A stretch of DNA of 34,165 nucleotides from an uncultured Lachnospiraceae bacterium (GCA_934320895.1 CAKRFY010000032.1:1-34165), one strand, 5' to 3'. Counted from the stretch's first letter, positions 16,261-24,191 are shown. Notes: generated from the letters alone by a model not told the origin. A program made the numbers and translations.

Positions 16261-17496
16261 ATGAAAATTTTTAATTATATATGTAAAACTCCTAAATTTA
16301 AGTATTTTTTTAGGCATCCGATCGAGGATATCCTCTTTTTTGATATTGAAACCACAGGACTGTCTCCTAAAGCATCATCTCTTTATATGATCGGGGTTAT
16401 GTTTTTTGATAAAAGTGACGATAAGTGGCACCTTACACAGTTTTTTGCTGATAATTATAAAAGTGAAGCTGACATTATAAATAGTTTTCTTAACATTCTT
16501 GAAAACTATGATTTTCTTTATCATTTTAATGGAAAGACTTTTGATATTCCTTATATTTTAAATAAGTGCTCAAAACATGATATATCTCTTTCAGAACATT
16601 CAGATAAAATTTTAAATGATAAAGATAGTTTATATTCTATAGATATCCTTGCAGGTATACGCCCTGTTAAAAAAATACTAAATATTGAAAAAGCTAATCA
16701 GACTGCGCTTGAAAGATGGCTTGGTATCATAAGGGACGATAAATTTGATGGTGGAAAACTTATTCCCGTCTATGCCGAATATATGCAGAAAAAAATACTT
16801 GCTCCAAAAAAAGCAGACGAACTTGAAAAAATCCTGCTTCTGCACAATTATGAAGATATCGAAAATATGTTAAATGTTGCAAGTATTATGTCGTACAATG
16901 ATATTTCTACCATCTCCTCGATATCAGCAGATGAAACCATATTCAACGAATATTCAAAACAATTTCAGATATCAGATATAACCATCGACGATGATGGCAT
17001 GCTGAATATACTATGTACGATTGACGAACTTATCTTTCCTAAAAAAATTGAAACCATAGTTCCATTTCCTGAAAGTGCTTCTGATGAATACCAGGGCACT
17101 GATGATATGCAGCTTATTTTTGAGAATAATACAATTTTGCTCAAAGTTCCAATCTTATCTGGTGTTTTGTATAATTTTATTAAAAATTACAAAGACTATT
17201 ATTATTTTTCCGATAAAGATACGGCTCTCCACAAGAGTGTTGCCGCCTATATGGATAAGACTCACAGAAAAAAAGCTACTGCCTCAACCTGTTATACAAA
17301 AAAACAGGGCTATTTTATCCCAACACTTGGCAAATGCAAAAAAAACAAAACTGATACAGATAGTAATTTTATTGAATATAAACTTACATTGCGTGATAAA
17401 ATTTCTTTTTACCAGATTGAAGCTGTTCCTGACCTTGAAACAGCTAATAAAAGTAATGGTTTCTGGAAAAATTATGTGTGTATGCAACTAACATGA
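16261..17496 (+). CDS. YprB-like RNase H-fold (DEDD) nuclease domain protein
   Basis: This is a 411-residue protein with an N-terminal exonuclease-type fold of the YprB/RNase_H_2 (PF13482) family: DIETTGL (D28, E30), YHFNGKTFDIPYI (D95) and HNYEDIENM (195-203, with D199) supply the usual metal-binding acids. YprB-like proteins are usually shorter or fused to TPRs; here about 200 further residues follow with no motif recognised, ending in a beta-rich region. AAAGGA 8 bases before 16261 sets the start; an upstream frame extension from 16183 is not conserved-looking. It is the only plus-strand gene between 11,000 and 34,000 and is flanked by divergent cls. The substrate (RNA or DNA) is unknown. 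The upstream 15989-16260 spacer holds a minus-strand TATAAT near 16140 for cls and nothing else I can support. Confidence 0.82.
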   Translation: MKIFNYICKTPKFKYFFRHPIEDILFFDIETTGLSPKASSLYMIGVMFFDKSDDKWHLTQFFADNYKSEADIINSFLNILENYDFLYHFNGKTFDIPYILNKCSKHDISLSEHSDKILNDKDSLYSIDILAGIRPVKKILNIEKANQTALERWLGIIRDDKFDGGKLIPVYAEYMQKKILAPKKADELEKILLLHNYEDIENMLNVASIMSYNDISTISSISADETIFNEYSKQFQISDITIDDDGMLNILCTIDELIFPKKIETIVPFPESASDEYQGTDDMQLIFENNTILLKVPILSGVLYNFIKNYKDYYYFSDKDTALHKSVAAYMDKTHRKKATASTCYTKKQGYFIPTLGKCKKNKTDTDSNFIEYKLTLRDKISFYQIEAVPDLETANKSNGFWKNYVCMQLT

Positions 17497-17505
17497 TTAC
17501 AAATC

Positions 17506-17537
17506 AAAAAACCGGCAAATCGTTTCTGAAATGCCGG
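17506..17537 (-). terminator. Second terminator downstream of rpmF
   Basis: On the minus strand CCGGCA pairs with TGCCGG (17512-17537), followed by TTTTTT (17506-17511). On the plus strand no T-run follows, so it serves rpmF rather than the convergent YprB-like gene, unless the A-rich flank suffices. Confidence 0.7.
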
Positions 17538-17538
17538 A

Positions 17539-17586
17539 TAAAATAAAAACAGAGATGCTATAATCTGAAATACACACATCTCTGTT
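17539..17586 (-). terminator. First terminator downstream of rpmF
   Basis: On the minus strand the 10-bp stem AACAGAGATG/CATCTCTGTT (17548-17586, 19-base loop) runs into TTTTTATTTTA. It ends the ackA-rpmF region about 115 bases after the rpmF stop. Confidence 0.7.
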
Positions 17587-17700
17587 CAATTATGTGTCCA
17601 TTACTACTACCATATACCTCAATAATTATCAAACAGGTTAAATATGGGTTAAACTAGACATACTTTTAAATCAAAATCGTTATAAACACTTGATTTTAGA

Positions 17701-17883
17701 CTACTCTGCCTCTGCAAGTATCTCTTTCTTATTGTAAGAACCACAAGCCTTGCATACTCTATGAGACATCATTAAAGCTCCACATTTGCTGCATTTTACC
17801 AAATTTGGTGCTGACATCTTCCAATTTGCTCTTCTTTTATCTCTTCTTGATTTTGAAGATTTATTCTTTGGACAAATAGACAT
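17701..17883 (-). CDS. rpmF: 50S ribosomal protein L32
   Basis: The 60-residue length and content are typical of L32: a basic N-terminus (NKSSKSRRDKRRANWKM), SAPNLVKCSKCG and HRVCKACGSYNKKE. The four cysteines (C31, C34, C44, C47) form the zinc-binding type of L32, which is kept when zinc is adequate. AGGAGGTGG lies upstream of the ATG at 17883. It is 145 bases from ackA and has its own consensus promoter. In many bacteria a DUF177 (YceD) gene sits directly before rpmF; none is present here. Confidence 0.97.
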   Translation of the reverse strand: MSICPKNKSSKSRRDKRRANWKMSAPNLVKCSKCGALMMSHRVCKACGSYNKKEILAEAE

Positions 17884-17925
17884 TACATTCCACCTCCTAG
17901 CCTTTTCCTTTACAACACTTCTCCG

Positions 17926-17954
17926 ATTATACCTAATATTCGGAGACTTGTCAA
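17926..17954 (-). promoter_or_regulatory. Consensus promoter of rpmF
   Basis: Perfect TTGACA (17949-17954), 17-base spacer, perfect TATAAT (17926-17931) on the minus strand. A full consensus match fits a highly expressed ribosomal protein gene. Confidence 0.9.
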
Positions 17955-17966
17955 TATTTTTTGACA
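17949..17966. promoter_or_regulatory. Dyad overlapping the rpmF -35 box
   Basis: TGTCAA-TATTTT-TTGACA is a perfect 6+6 inverted repeat whose left arm is the -35 hexamer itself. It could be an operator or may simply duplicate the -35 sequence. No known regulator was matched. Confidence 0.4.
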
Positions 17967-18028
17967 GATTTTTTATTTTTTTTACAAATCAGCAAACAGC
18001 AATGATCATAAGATATCAAATAATAACT

Positions 18029-19216
18029 CTATTTTACAAGTCTTGCCGTCTCTCTTGCAATTGCAAGCTCTTCGTTTGTTGGAACGATCCATACAGGTAC
18101 TTTACTGTCTTTTGTTGAAAGAAGGATTTCTTCTCCACGTGTCTGATTTGCCTTCTCATCAATCTTAACACCAAGTGCACTGATTCCTTCCATAATCATT
18201 TCGCGAACTTCTTTATTATTCTCTCCAGCTCCTGCTGTAAGCGCAATAGCATCAACTCCACCGAGTGCCATATAATATGCACCGATATATTTTACAATAC
18301 GATATACAAGTACATCAAGCGCATTTGCGGCATCTTTGTTTCCCTTTTCTCTTGCTTCTACAAGGTCTCTGAAATCGTTTGATACTCCTGAAAGTCCAAG
18401 CACTCCTGACTTTTTGTTTAAAATTGTTGTCATCTCACTTACTGAGATATTTTCCTTCTGACAGATAAACTCAACGATAGCGGGGTCGATATCTCCTGAA
18501 CGTGTTCCCATTACAAGTCCTTCAAGTGGTGTCATACCCATGCTTGTATCAATAGATTTACCATCTTTGATTGCTGAGATACTTGCTCCACTTCCGATAT
18601 GACAGATTATCATTTTTGAATTGTTATAGTCAAGTCCTGCAAGCTCTGCAAGTCTTTTTGACACAAAACTATGGCTTGTTCCGTGGAATCCGTAACGACG
18701 TACTCCGTATTTTTCATAATATTCTTTTGGAAGTCCATATAAATAAGCTTTTGCAGGCATTGTCTGGTGGAATGCTGTATCAAATACTGCTACATGCTTT
18801 ACTCCTGGCATAACTTCCTGACATGCACGGACTCCTAATATATTTGCAGGATTGTGAAGCGGCGCAAGGTCATTACAGCTTTCAATATCTTTGATAACAT
18901 CCTCTGTGATAATAACTGATGAAGAAAACTTTTCTCCACCATGTACCATACGATGACCTACTGCATGAATCTCATCAAGTGAACCAATAACACCTCTTTC
19001 TTTATCTACAAGAAGTTCAAGAACTTTTTTGATTGCAATACCATGCTCTGGAAGATCTGTTTCCGTAACAAATTTATCTCCATGCGCCTTGTATGTGATT
19101 TTTCCGTCAAGACCAATTCTCTCACAGTTTCCTGATGCACTCACCTGCTCTGTCTCTGAATCAATAAGCTGAAATTTAAGTGATGAACTTCCACAATTTA
19201 CTACTAAAATATTCAT
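18029..19216 (-). CDS. ackA: Acetate kinase
   Basis: Converts acetyl phosphate and ADP to acetate and ATP, the main substrate-level ATP step of acetate-forming fermentation. At 395 residues it is typical, and it begins with MNILVVNCGSSSLKFQLID. Other signatures are VGHRMVHGGEKF, FHQTMPAKAYLYGLP, the RRYGFHGTSHSFVS motif, ICHIGSGASISAI and TAGAGENN. GGAGG lies before the ATG at 19216. The gene is 24 bases downstream of the DegV gene and probably co-transcribed with it. No phosphotransacetylase gene is in the window. Confidence 0.98.
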   Translation of the reverse strand: MNILVVNCGSSSLKFQLIDSETEQVSASGNCERIGLDGKITYKAHGDKFVTETDLPEHGIAIKKVLELLVDKERGVIGSLDEIHAVGHRMVHGGEKFSSSVIITEDVIKDIESCNDLAPLHNPANILGVRACQEVMPGVKHVAVFDTAFHQTMPAKAYLYGLPKEYYEKYGVRRYGFHGTSHSFVSKRLAELAGLDYNNSKMIICHIGSGASISAIKDGKSIDTSMGMTPLEGLVMGTRSGDIDPAIVEFICQKENISVSEMTTILNKKSGVLGLSGVSNDFRDLVEAREKGNKDAANALDVLVYRIVKYIGAYYMALGGVDAIALTAGAGENNKEVREMIMEGISALGVKIDEKANQTRGEEILLSTKDSKVPVWIVPTNEELAIARETARLVK

Positions 19217-19240
19217 TGTCTGTTTCCTCCATATTATGAT

Positions 19241-20116
19241 TTACTTTTGTTTTCCATAAAAGAATAAGGCTACTGTGCCGGGACCTGAATGCGATGCAAT
19301 AACAGGATCAAGCATCCTTACTACAACCTCGCCGACATTAAAAGTCGCCCTGATCTTATCAGCAACATAACAAGCATCTTTAAGACAGTCCCCATGACTT
19401 ATATAAATAGGCTGTCCGTCAGCTTTTACAATACTTTCTTTCATATGCCTGACTAATGCATCAAGTGACTTTTTTCTTCCTCTAGCATTCTCCATAGGAA
19501 TAAGATGTCCATTGTCATCAACATGTAAAACAGGTTTAATATTAAGTGCTGTACCAACAATGGCAGTAGTTGCTGAAACTCTGCCTCCACGCTTCAGGAA
19601 AAATAAATCATCAACAGTAAACCAATGACAGATATTATTCCTATGTTCGACTATCCAGTCTGCATTTTCGGAAATTGACATGCCATTTTCTCTGTTGTCA
19701 ATAACATATTTTACCAGAAGACCCTGACCGAGTGCTGCTGCCAAAGAATCAACTGCATATAATTTTCTTTCAGGATATTTCTTCGACAATGAAGCAGTTA
19801 CAAGTGATACTGCTTGAAATGTTCCACTAAGTCCTGAAGAAAATCCAACATATAGATAATCTTTTCCTTCTTTCACAATATTTTCAAGCAGATCCATCGC
19901 ATCTCCAACCGTAACTAAAGATGTCGTAATCTCTTTTTTCTGACGCATCATATCATAAAATGGTGCAAGTTCAACCTTTTGACCTTTTACATATCCTTTG
20001 TGTTCTTCACCGTCAACATAATAATTTAATGATAAAATTTCAAGTTCATACTTTTCAATCATGTCCTCAGGCAGATTAGCTGTTGAATCTGTTACTATTA
20101 CATAGTCGTATGCCAT
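19241..20116 (-). CDS. DegV family fatty-acid-binding protein
   Basis: DegV proteins bind a fatty acid; in Gram-positives several (FakB type) present it to a fatty acid kinase. The 291-residue protein begins YDYVIVTDSTANLPEDM and has TSLVTVGD, VGFSSGLSGTFQAV (ligand-binding serines), FLKRGGRVSATTAIVGTALNIKPVLH and HSGPGTVALFFYG at the end, all hallmarks of the family. The start at 20116 is taken because GGAGG lies 8 bases upstream; the ATG five codons earlier overlaps that site. It leads a two-gene unit with ackA. A consensus-like promoter and a leader hairpin lie upstream. Confidence 0.93.
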   Translation of the reverse strand: MAYDYVIVTDSTANLPEDMIEKYELEILSLNYYVDGEEHKGYVKGQKVELAPFYDMMRQKKEITTSLVTVGDAMDLLENIVKEGKDYLYVGFSSGLSGTFQAVSLVTASLSKKYPERKLYAVDSLAAALGQGLLVKYVIDNRENGMSISENADWIVEHRNNICHWFTVDDLFFLKRGGRVSATTAIVGTALNIKPVLHVDDNGHLIPMENARGRKKSLDALVRHMKESIVKADGQPIYISHGDCLKDACYVADKIRATFNVGEVVVRMLDPVIASHSGPGTVALFFYGKQK

Positions 20117-20215
20117 CACATACACCTCCATATTCCAATATCACAGCAGCGTAAAATTCAACTTAATACTGACATATACACTTAAATAACTGATCTCTAT
20201 GTCAATGAAATATTA

Positions 20216-20237
20216 CTGCCCGCAATTTTGCAGGCAG
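20216..20237. other. Hairpin in the leader of the degV-ackA transcript
   Basis: CTGCC-c-GCAA-tt-TTGC-a-GGCAG forms a 9-bp stem with one mismatch, downstream of the proposed degV promoter and about 100 bases before the start codon. It has no T-run on the minus strand, so it could be an mRNA stabiliser or a regulatory element. Confidence 0.5.
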
Positions 20238-20258
20238 CAATATCAACAACTATGTTTT

Positions 20259-20287
20259 AGTATAATGTAATTAAGACTGATTGGCAA
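20259..20287 (-). promoter_or_regulatory. Promoter of the degV-ackA unit
   Basis: On the minus strand TTGCCA (20282-20287), 17-base spacer, TATACT (20259-20264). It lies between the DUF2325 stop codon and the DegV gene. Confidence 0.7.
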
Positions 20288-20313
20288 GTATATATTCTTA
20301 TAGAATCTTATAT

Positions 20314-20598
20314 TTATGCCATGCATGCATTTGTAAGAATTTCATTTAATGCGGTTCCACTGCTTGTATGACATCTTACTATACCTGCATTACATTTTTC
20401 AGCTTCAGTTATAGCACATTTAACCATTTTATGTGAAACAGTGTTTGTAAAAAGTATCAAAAGATCAGGACTTCCTATCTGCTCACTAAGTCTAGCCGAC
20501 ATCTGGGTAAAAACTTTCGCTTTACAATTATGTTCCTTACAAATTTTTTTATATCTACAGACCATGCGGTCATGTCCTCCAACTATAACAACGCTCAT
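20314..20598 (-). CDS. DUF2325 domain protein
   Basis: The 94-residue protein is essentially one DUF2325 domain (PF10087): opening MSVVIVGGHDRM, then YKKICKEHNCKAKVFTQ and PDLLILFTNTVSHKMVKCA, ending with RCHTSSGTALNEIL. The function of this domain is not known; it is frequent in Firmicutes, often near metal or redox genes, and its VVGG-DR-like start suggests a small Rossmann-type fold. AGAGGG upstream of the ATG at 20598 sets the start. It has no close partner: a 232-base spacer separates it from flavodoxin upstream, and the degV promoter follows. Confidence 0.9.
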   Translation of the reverse strand: MSVVIVGGHDRMVCRYKKICKEHNCKAKVFTQMSARLSEQIGSPDLLILFTNTVSHKMVKCAITEAEKCNAGIVRCHTSSGTALNEILTNACMA

Positions 20599-20703
20599 AT
20601 ATCCCTCTTTTCTGCATATTTCATTATCTTAACCATATGTGCAAATATGCAAGCACAATATATATGTGAATAAAATAAAGTTCAAATTATCATTAAAAAC
20701 ATA

Positions 20704-20752
20704 CGGCTGTCATCAAAACACCTGTCATATAACTATGCCATGCTGACAGCCG
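20704..20752 (-). terminator. Probable terminator of the flavodoxin gene
   Basis: CGGCTGTCA (20704-20712) pairs perfectly with TGACAGCCG (20744-20752) across a 31-base loop; on the minus strand it is followed by TATGTTTTTAAT. The loop is long for an intrinsic terminator, but its place after the stop codon at 20831 fits. Confidence 0.55.
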
Positions 20753-20830
20753 ATATCTAAAGACAATATCTTTATACAAGTTTCCTCTGTTTACCTGTAT
20801 TTTTTAATACTGTCTTTTTAAGTAACCTCT

Positions 20831-21262
20831 CTACATCCCAGCCAACTGTTTTCCGAGACTTTCACATTCACTTATCATATCATCATCAGGTGTCTCCTGA
20901 CAGATAAGTCCCTCTCCGTTTATTACTGTTGCTCCGGCACCTGTCATACGCTCTTCCCAGTCACGCATCCACTGACCATCTCCCCAACCGTATGAACCAA
21001 ACAAAGCAATTTTTTTGCCTTTTACTTTTCCTTCAAGCTCCGCAACAAAAGGCTCCATCTCGCTCTCCTCAAGAACTTCTGCTCCCATAGCTGGACAACC
21101 GAGTGCAAATACCTCTTCCCCATCCAGATCACTTACCTGGCAACTACTTACATTGACAACCTCTGCCTGTGCTCCGCCATCAGTGATTCCTCTCCCAATC
21201 GCCTCCGCCATAGCAAGAGTATTTCCTGACTGTGACCAATATACAACACTAATTTTACCCAT
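20831..21262 (-). CDS. Flavodoxin
   Basis: Small FMN electron carrier that can replace ferredoxin when iron is scarce. At 143 residues it is a short-chain flavodoxin. The FMN phosphate loop is SQSGNTLAMAEAI (10-22); ALGCPAMGAEVLEE and LFGSYGWGDGQWM provide the isoalloxazine loops. AAGGAG lies before the ATG at 21262. It is a single-gene unit with its own promoter and a palindrome GGTTAG-N6-CTAACC just downstream of the -10 box. The same motif lies at the feo promoters, so iron-dependent repression is inferred. Confidence 0.95.
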   Translation of the reverse strand: MGKISVVYWSQSGNTLAMAEAIGRGITDGGAQAEVVNVSSCQVSDLDGEEVFALGCPAMGAEVLEESEMEPFVAELEGKVKGKKIALFGSYGWGDGQWMRDWEERMTGAGATVINGEGLICQETPDDDMISECESLGKQLAGM

Positions 21263-21300
21263 GATGATAATTCTCCTTTCAAAGTGAAATGCTTTTATTT

Positions 21301-21318
21301 GGTTAGTTATTTCTAACC
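21301..21318. promoter_or_regulatory. Putative iron-responsive operator of the flavodoxin gene
   Basis: GGTTAGTTATTTCTAACC is a perfect 6+6 palindrome with core TTAG-N6-CTAA. It lies over the expected transcription start of the flavodoxin promoter, a typical repressor position. It matches the feoB-upstream site at 14 of 18 bases (opposite strands compared). Confidence 0.7.
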
Positions 21319-21326
21319 TTGGTTTT

Positions 21327-21355
21327 ATGATATAGAAAGTCTATGACAAAGTCAA
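21327..21355 (-). promoter_or_regulatory. Flavodoxin promoter
   Basis: On the minus strand TTGACT (21350-21355), 17-base spacer, TATCAT (21327-21332), one mismatch in each hexamer. Confidence 0.75.
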
Positions 21356-21362
21356 TAAAGTT

Positions 21363-21411
21363 AATGGCACCTTTTTCTCAATATCCCATTTATTGAGAAA
21401 AAGGTGCCATT
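21363..21411. terminator. Perfect 20-bp hairpin, probable terminator after the P-type ATPase gene
   Basis: The left arm 21363-21382 (AATGGCACCTTTTTCTCAAT) is exactly complementary to 21392-21411 with a 9-base loop. A T-tract after the stem is weak on either strand, but the arm is long and sits between the ATPase stop at 21470 and the flavodoxin promoter. Confidence 0.6.
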
Positions 21412-21427
21412 TTGACCTGATATATAG

Positions 21428-21456
21428 TCAGGCGGATATTCGCAATCCGCTCTGCT
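21428..21456 (+). repeat. Dispersed palindromic element, copy 5 (short tail)
   Basis: TCAGGCGGATATTCGCAATC followed by CGCTCTGCT; the stem is GGCGGAT/ATCCGCT with one G-T pair, and the CTACTTG tail is lost. It begins 14 bases after the ATPase stop codon (reading on the minus strand). Confidence 0.8.
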
Positions 21457-21469
21457 TTTTAATTTTCAT

Positions 21470-23545
21470 CTAATCAAGAAAACTCTCCATGCTTTTCAAA
21501 CTGATTGCAAGCGTTGAAGCATTATGTAAAAGAGCTGATGTTGTAGGTGCAAGTATTCCTGTAACGCCACATAATATCAAACCCGAATTGAACCCTACTA
21601 TAGTTCTGTAGTTTGTTTTAATTCTTTTCATAAGTGCGTCACTTAACATTTTAAGTGTTACTATCTGATAAAGATCGTCTGAGCCAACTGTTATATCAGC
21701 TATCTCCCTTGCTATCTCAGCTCCGTCACTTATAGCAATTCCAACATTTGCTGCTGAAAGTGCAGGTGAATCATTTATTCCGTCACCTATCATGATGACT
21801 TTTCTACCTTCACTTCTCTCTTTCTCAACAAATGCTGCTTTGTCTGCTGGAAGTACCTCTGAATAATAAACATCTACTCCAACCTTCTTTGCTATATTCT
21901 TAGCTATTCTATCGCTATCTCCCGTCATCATGACAACCTTGCTTATTCCTGATTTTCTGAGAGAATTTATAACAGCCTCTGCCTCATCCCTAAGCGGATC
22001 TTCGATAAGTATAACTGCAGCAAGTTTTCCCTGAATTGCAAGATACAGACGTGAATACTCTTCCGGAAGTTCTGAAAATTGCTCTTTTTTATCTTCCGGT
22101 ACAGTACATTTCTCATCTTCAAATACAAAATGATAACTTCCTATTACAGCCTTTCTATCTTCAATATAACTTGAGATTCCGTGTGCAACTATATAATCAA
22201 CTTTTGAATGCATTTCTTCATGTTCAAGTGACCTGTTCTTAGCAGCTTCAACTACCGCCTTTGCCATTGAATGTGGAAAATGTTCCTCAAGGCACGCTGC
22301 AATTCTTAAAAGTTCATCAGATGTCTCATCACAGAATGAAACAACATCTACTACTGTAGGTTTAGCTTTTGTGAGCGTTCCAGTTTTATCAAATACTATA
22401 GTATCTGCCTCTGAAACTGCTTCAAGGAATTTACCTCCCTTAACTGTTACATTATGAAGACTTGCCTCTCTTATTGCTGATAACACTGTTATAGGCATTG
22501 CCAGTTTAAGTGCACATGAAAAATCTACCATGAGAACTGATAATGCTTTTGTTGTATTTCTTGTAAGAAGATATGTAAGTGCAGTTCCTGCAAGTGTATA
22601 TGGAACAAGCTTATCTGCGATATGACTCGCCTTGCTCTCGCTTGCAGATTTAAGCTTTTCAGTCTCTTCTATCATTTTGACAATTTTCTCATACTGGCTT
22701 GATCCACCGACTTTCTTAACCTTTATCGTAATCTCGCCCTCTTCTATAACAGTTCCTGCATAAACATAATTATCTTTAACCCTTCTTACAGGCATTGACT
22801 CTCCTGTTATCGAAGCCTGATTGACCATTGCCTCACCGTCATATACTTCACCGTCAAAAGGAATTATATTTCCCATATGAACAACTACAAGGTCGCCTTC
22901 CTTTACATCATTTGAAGATACCTGAACTTCTTTTTTGTCACATAGCATCCATACACTGCCTGTATTAAGCGACATAGTTCTTGCAAGATCATCTACAGAC
23001 TTTTTATGTGTCCACTCTTCTAACAGTTCACCTATTCCAAGAAGGAACATGATAGAATCTGCTGTCTTTATATCATTTCTAAGAACTGATACACCTATTG
23101 CTGTTGCATCAAGAACTGGAACTTCAATCTTTCCTTTAAGTAATGTTTTAATACCTTTATAAATATATTTTAATGACATTGCCGTAGTGTAGACCGCTCT
23201 TACAGGATAAGGAAGTAGTATCTTTCTAGCATATCTGTAGACTACTTTTTCAACCATCTTTCTCTGATATGTATTATTAAGTCCTCGTCCTGATGTCTCT
23301 AATACTGCTGCCGGCACATCAACATTTTCATAAGCAAATTTTTTTAACGCCTCTATGACATTTTCCCTGTCACCAACAAAATATATCGTAGCATCGCATG
23401 TTCTTTCAAACACCTTTGCGTTCGTTACATACTGATTATTTGTAAGATAGTACAATAATGTATCTGCCTGCTCGAAGGACATTCTGTTTTGATGTAAATG
23501 AACTCTTATTCTGCCTTTTATTTCATGCTTAATAGAAAACTTCAT
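21470..23545 (-). CDS. P1B-type metal ATPase without CPC motif (FezB-like)
   Basis: This is a 691-residue metal-transport ATPase. The N-terminus (1-75) is a heavy-metal-domain-like fold of the HMA_2 type (HEIKGRIRVHL) without a CxxC pair. Actuator motif TGES is at 247-250, phosphorylation site DKTGTLT at 386-392 and hinge GDGINDSPAL near 600. The transmembrane motif that is CPC in copper and zinc pumps reads SCALKLAMP (343-351), and the HP dipeptide region reads FPHSMA (HS instead of HP). A non-CPC, HMA_2-bearing ATPase next to a small DUF6110-like membrane protein matches what I recall of FezB, the P1B6 ATPase needed for ferrosome iron-storage bodies. Iron is therefore the likely ion, though this is inferred. 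GGGGG lies before the ATG. It lies 183 bases downstream of the DUF6110-like gene with a hairpin between them. Confidence 0.9.
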   Translation of the reverse strand: MKFSIKHEIKGRIRVHLHQNRMSFEQADTLLYYLTNNQYVTNAKVFERTCDATIYFVGDRENVIEALKKFAYENVDVPAAVLETSGRGLNNTYQRKMVEKVVYRYARKILLPYPVRAVYTTAMSLKYIYKGIKTLLKGKIEVPVLDATAIGVSVLRNDIKTADSIMFLLGIGELLEEWTHKKSVDDLARTMSLNTGSVWMLCDKKEVQVSSNDVKEGDLVVVHMGNIIPFDGEVYDGEAMVNQASITGESMPVRRVKDNYVYAGTVIEEGEITIKVKKVGGSSQYEKIVKMIEETEKLKSASESKASHIADKLVPYTLAGTALTYLLTRNTTKALSVLMVDFSCALKLAMPITVLSAIREASLHNVTVKGGKFLEAVSEADTIVFDKTGTLTKAKPTVVDVVSFCDETSDELLRIAACLEEHFPHSMAKAVVEAAKNRSLEHEEMHSKVDYIVAHGISSYIEDRKAVIGSYHFVFEDEKCTVPEDKKEQFSELPEEYSRLYLAIQGKLAAVILIEDPLRDEAEAVINSLRKSGISKVVMMTGDSDRIAKNIAKKVGVDVYYSEVLPADKAAFVEKERSEGRKVIMIGDGINDSPALSAANVGIAISDGAEIAREIADITVGSDDLYQIVTLKMLSDALMKRIKTNYRTIVGFNSGLILCGVTGILAPTTSALLHNASTLAISLKSMESFLD

Positions 23546-23581
23546 TTTTTGCCCCCATTTCCGTATTGCTGATTTAACTTT

Positions 23582-23599
23582 AATTAGTATAGTCTTACT
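23582..23599. promoter_or_regulatory. Degenerate copy of the iron-type palindrome before the P-type ATPase gene
   Basis: TTAG-TATAGT-CTTA (core 23584-23597) has one mismatch from TTAG-N6-CTAA. On the minus strand it overlaps TATACT, a possible -10 box for the ATPase gene. Support is weaker than for the other sites. Confidence 0.4.
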
Positions 23600-23610
23600 A
23601 TCATATACCT

Positions 23611-23642
23611 AAAACAAGACATCTGAAAAATCAGATGTCTTG
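23611..23642 (-). terminator. Terminator-like hairpin between the DUF6110-like and ATPase genes
   Basis: CAAGACATCTGA and TCAGATGTCTTG pair perfectly (23615-23642, loop AAAA), followed by TTTTAGG on the minus strand. The short T-run suggests partial termination, which would set the ratio of the two proteins. Confidence 0.65.
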
Positions 23643-23728
23643 CATAAATATATGTCAGATTATTATTTAATGATAAGTTTTGTACAATATCTGAATTATT
23701 TTTCAATATTCCAGCTACAACTTATCAA

Positions 23729-24073
23729 TTATTCTGCGTCTGCTGCTGCCTCTGAGTCAGCCTCTTCACTCTCAGTTTCATCATCAACTTCTTCAAAATC
23801 ATCATCTGCTTCATCTTCGAAACATTCTTTTTTTGCTGCTCTTTCTTCATTGATCGCTACAGCTTCTGCATAGATATCTTCTGCATTTTCCTGTACTGTT
23901 GATACAACATTCATAACACAGTCTTTTGCACGAAGAACTGCTGCTGTACAATTTGAATATACGTTCTTTGCATCATCGCTTGAAAGAATCTTGATTCCTG
24001 CTGTACCAAATGCAACACCTGCTGCAAATAAACCTGTCTTTTTCCAATTAATAGCTTTTAAACAATCTAACAT
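23729..24073 (-). CDS. DUF6110-like small membrane protein with acidic tail (FezA-like candidate)
   Basis: This is a 114-residue protein. A short N-terminus is followed by a glycine-rich hydrophobic helix (TGLFAAGVAFGTAGIKIL, about 13-30), an amphipathic helical region (SNCTAAVLRAKDCVMNVV and VQENAEDIYAEAVAINEERAAKK), and a tail of about 30 residues that is nearly all Glu, Asp, Ala and Ser. The KILSSDDAKNVY to NEERAAKK block fits what I recall of DUF6110. In ferrosome gene clusters a small membrane protein (FezA) precedes the ATPase FezB, the same order as here. The acidic tail could bind iron; that is inference. AGGAGG lies before the ATG. A TATAAT box and a partial iron-type palindrome are upstream. 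Confidence 0.75.
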   Translation of the reverse strand: MLDCLKAINWKKTGLFAAGVAFGTAGIKILSSDDAKNVYSNCTAAVLRAKDCVMNVVSTVQENAEDIYAEAVAINEERAAKKECFEDEADDDFEEVDDETESEEADSEAAADAE

Positions 24074-24154
24074 AATAAGTTCCTCCTCTGGATAAAAAAT
24101 AATTTATTTGTTTTACTGTCGCAAAAGCAGATCCATCAATCTGCCTTTTCTGAC

Positions 24155-24160
24155 ATTATA
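24155..24160 (-). promoter_or_regulatory. -10 box of the DUF6110-like gene
   Basis: TATAAT on the minus strand, about 80 bases before the start codon, with no good -35 hexamer. The partial iron-type palindrome at 24174-24191 covers the -35 position. Confidence 0.55.
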
Positions 24161-24173
24161 CAACAAAAAATGT

Positions 24174-24191
24174 GGTACGACATAACTAATT
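24174..24191. promoter_or_regulatory. Partial iron-type palindrome at the DUF6110-like promoter
   Basis: On the minus strand AATTAGTTATGTCGTACC matches the flavodoxin operator at 13 of 18 bases: the left half TTAGTTAT is exact, the right half is degenerate. It sits 13 bases upstream of the -10 box. Confidence 0.5.
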
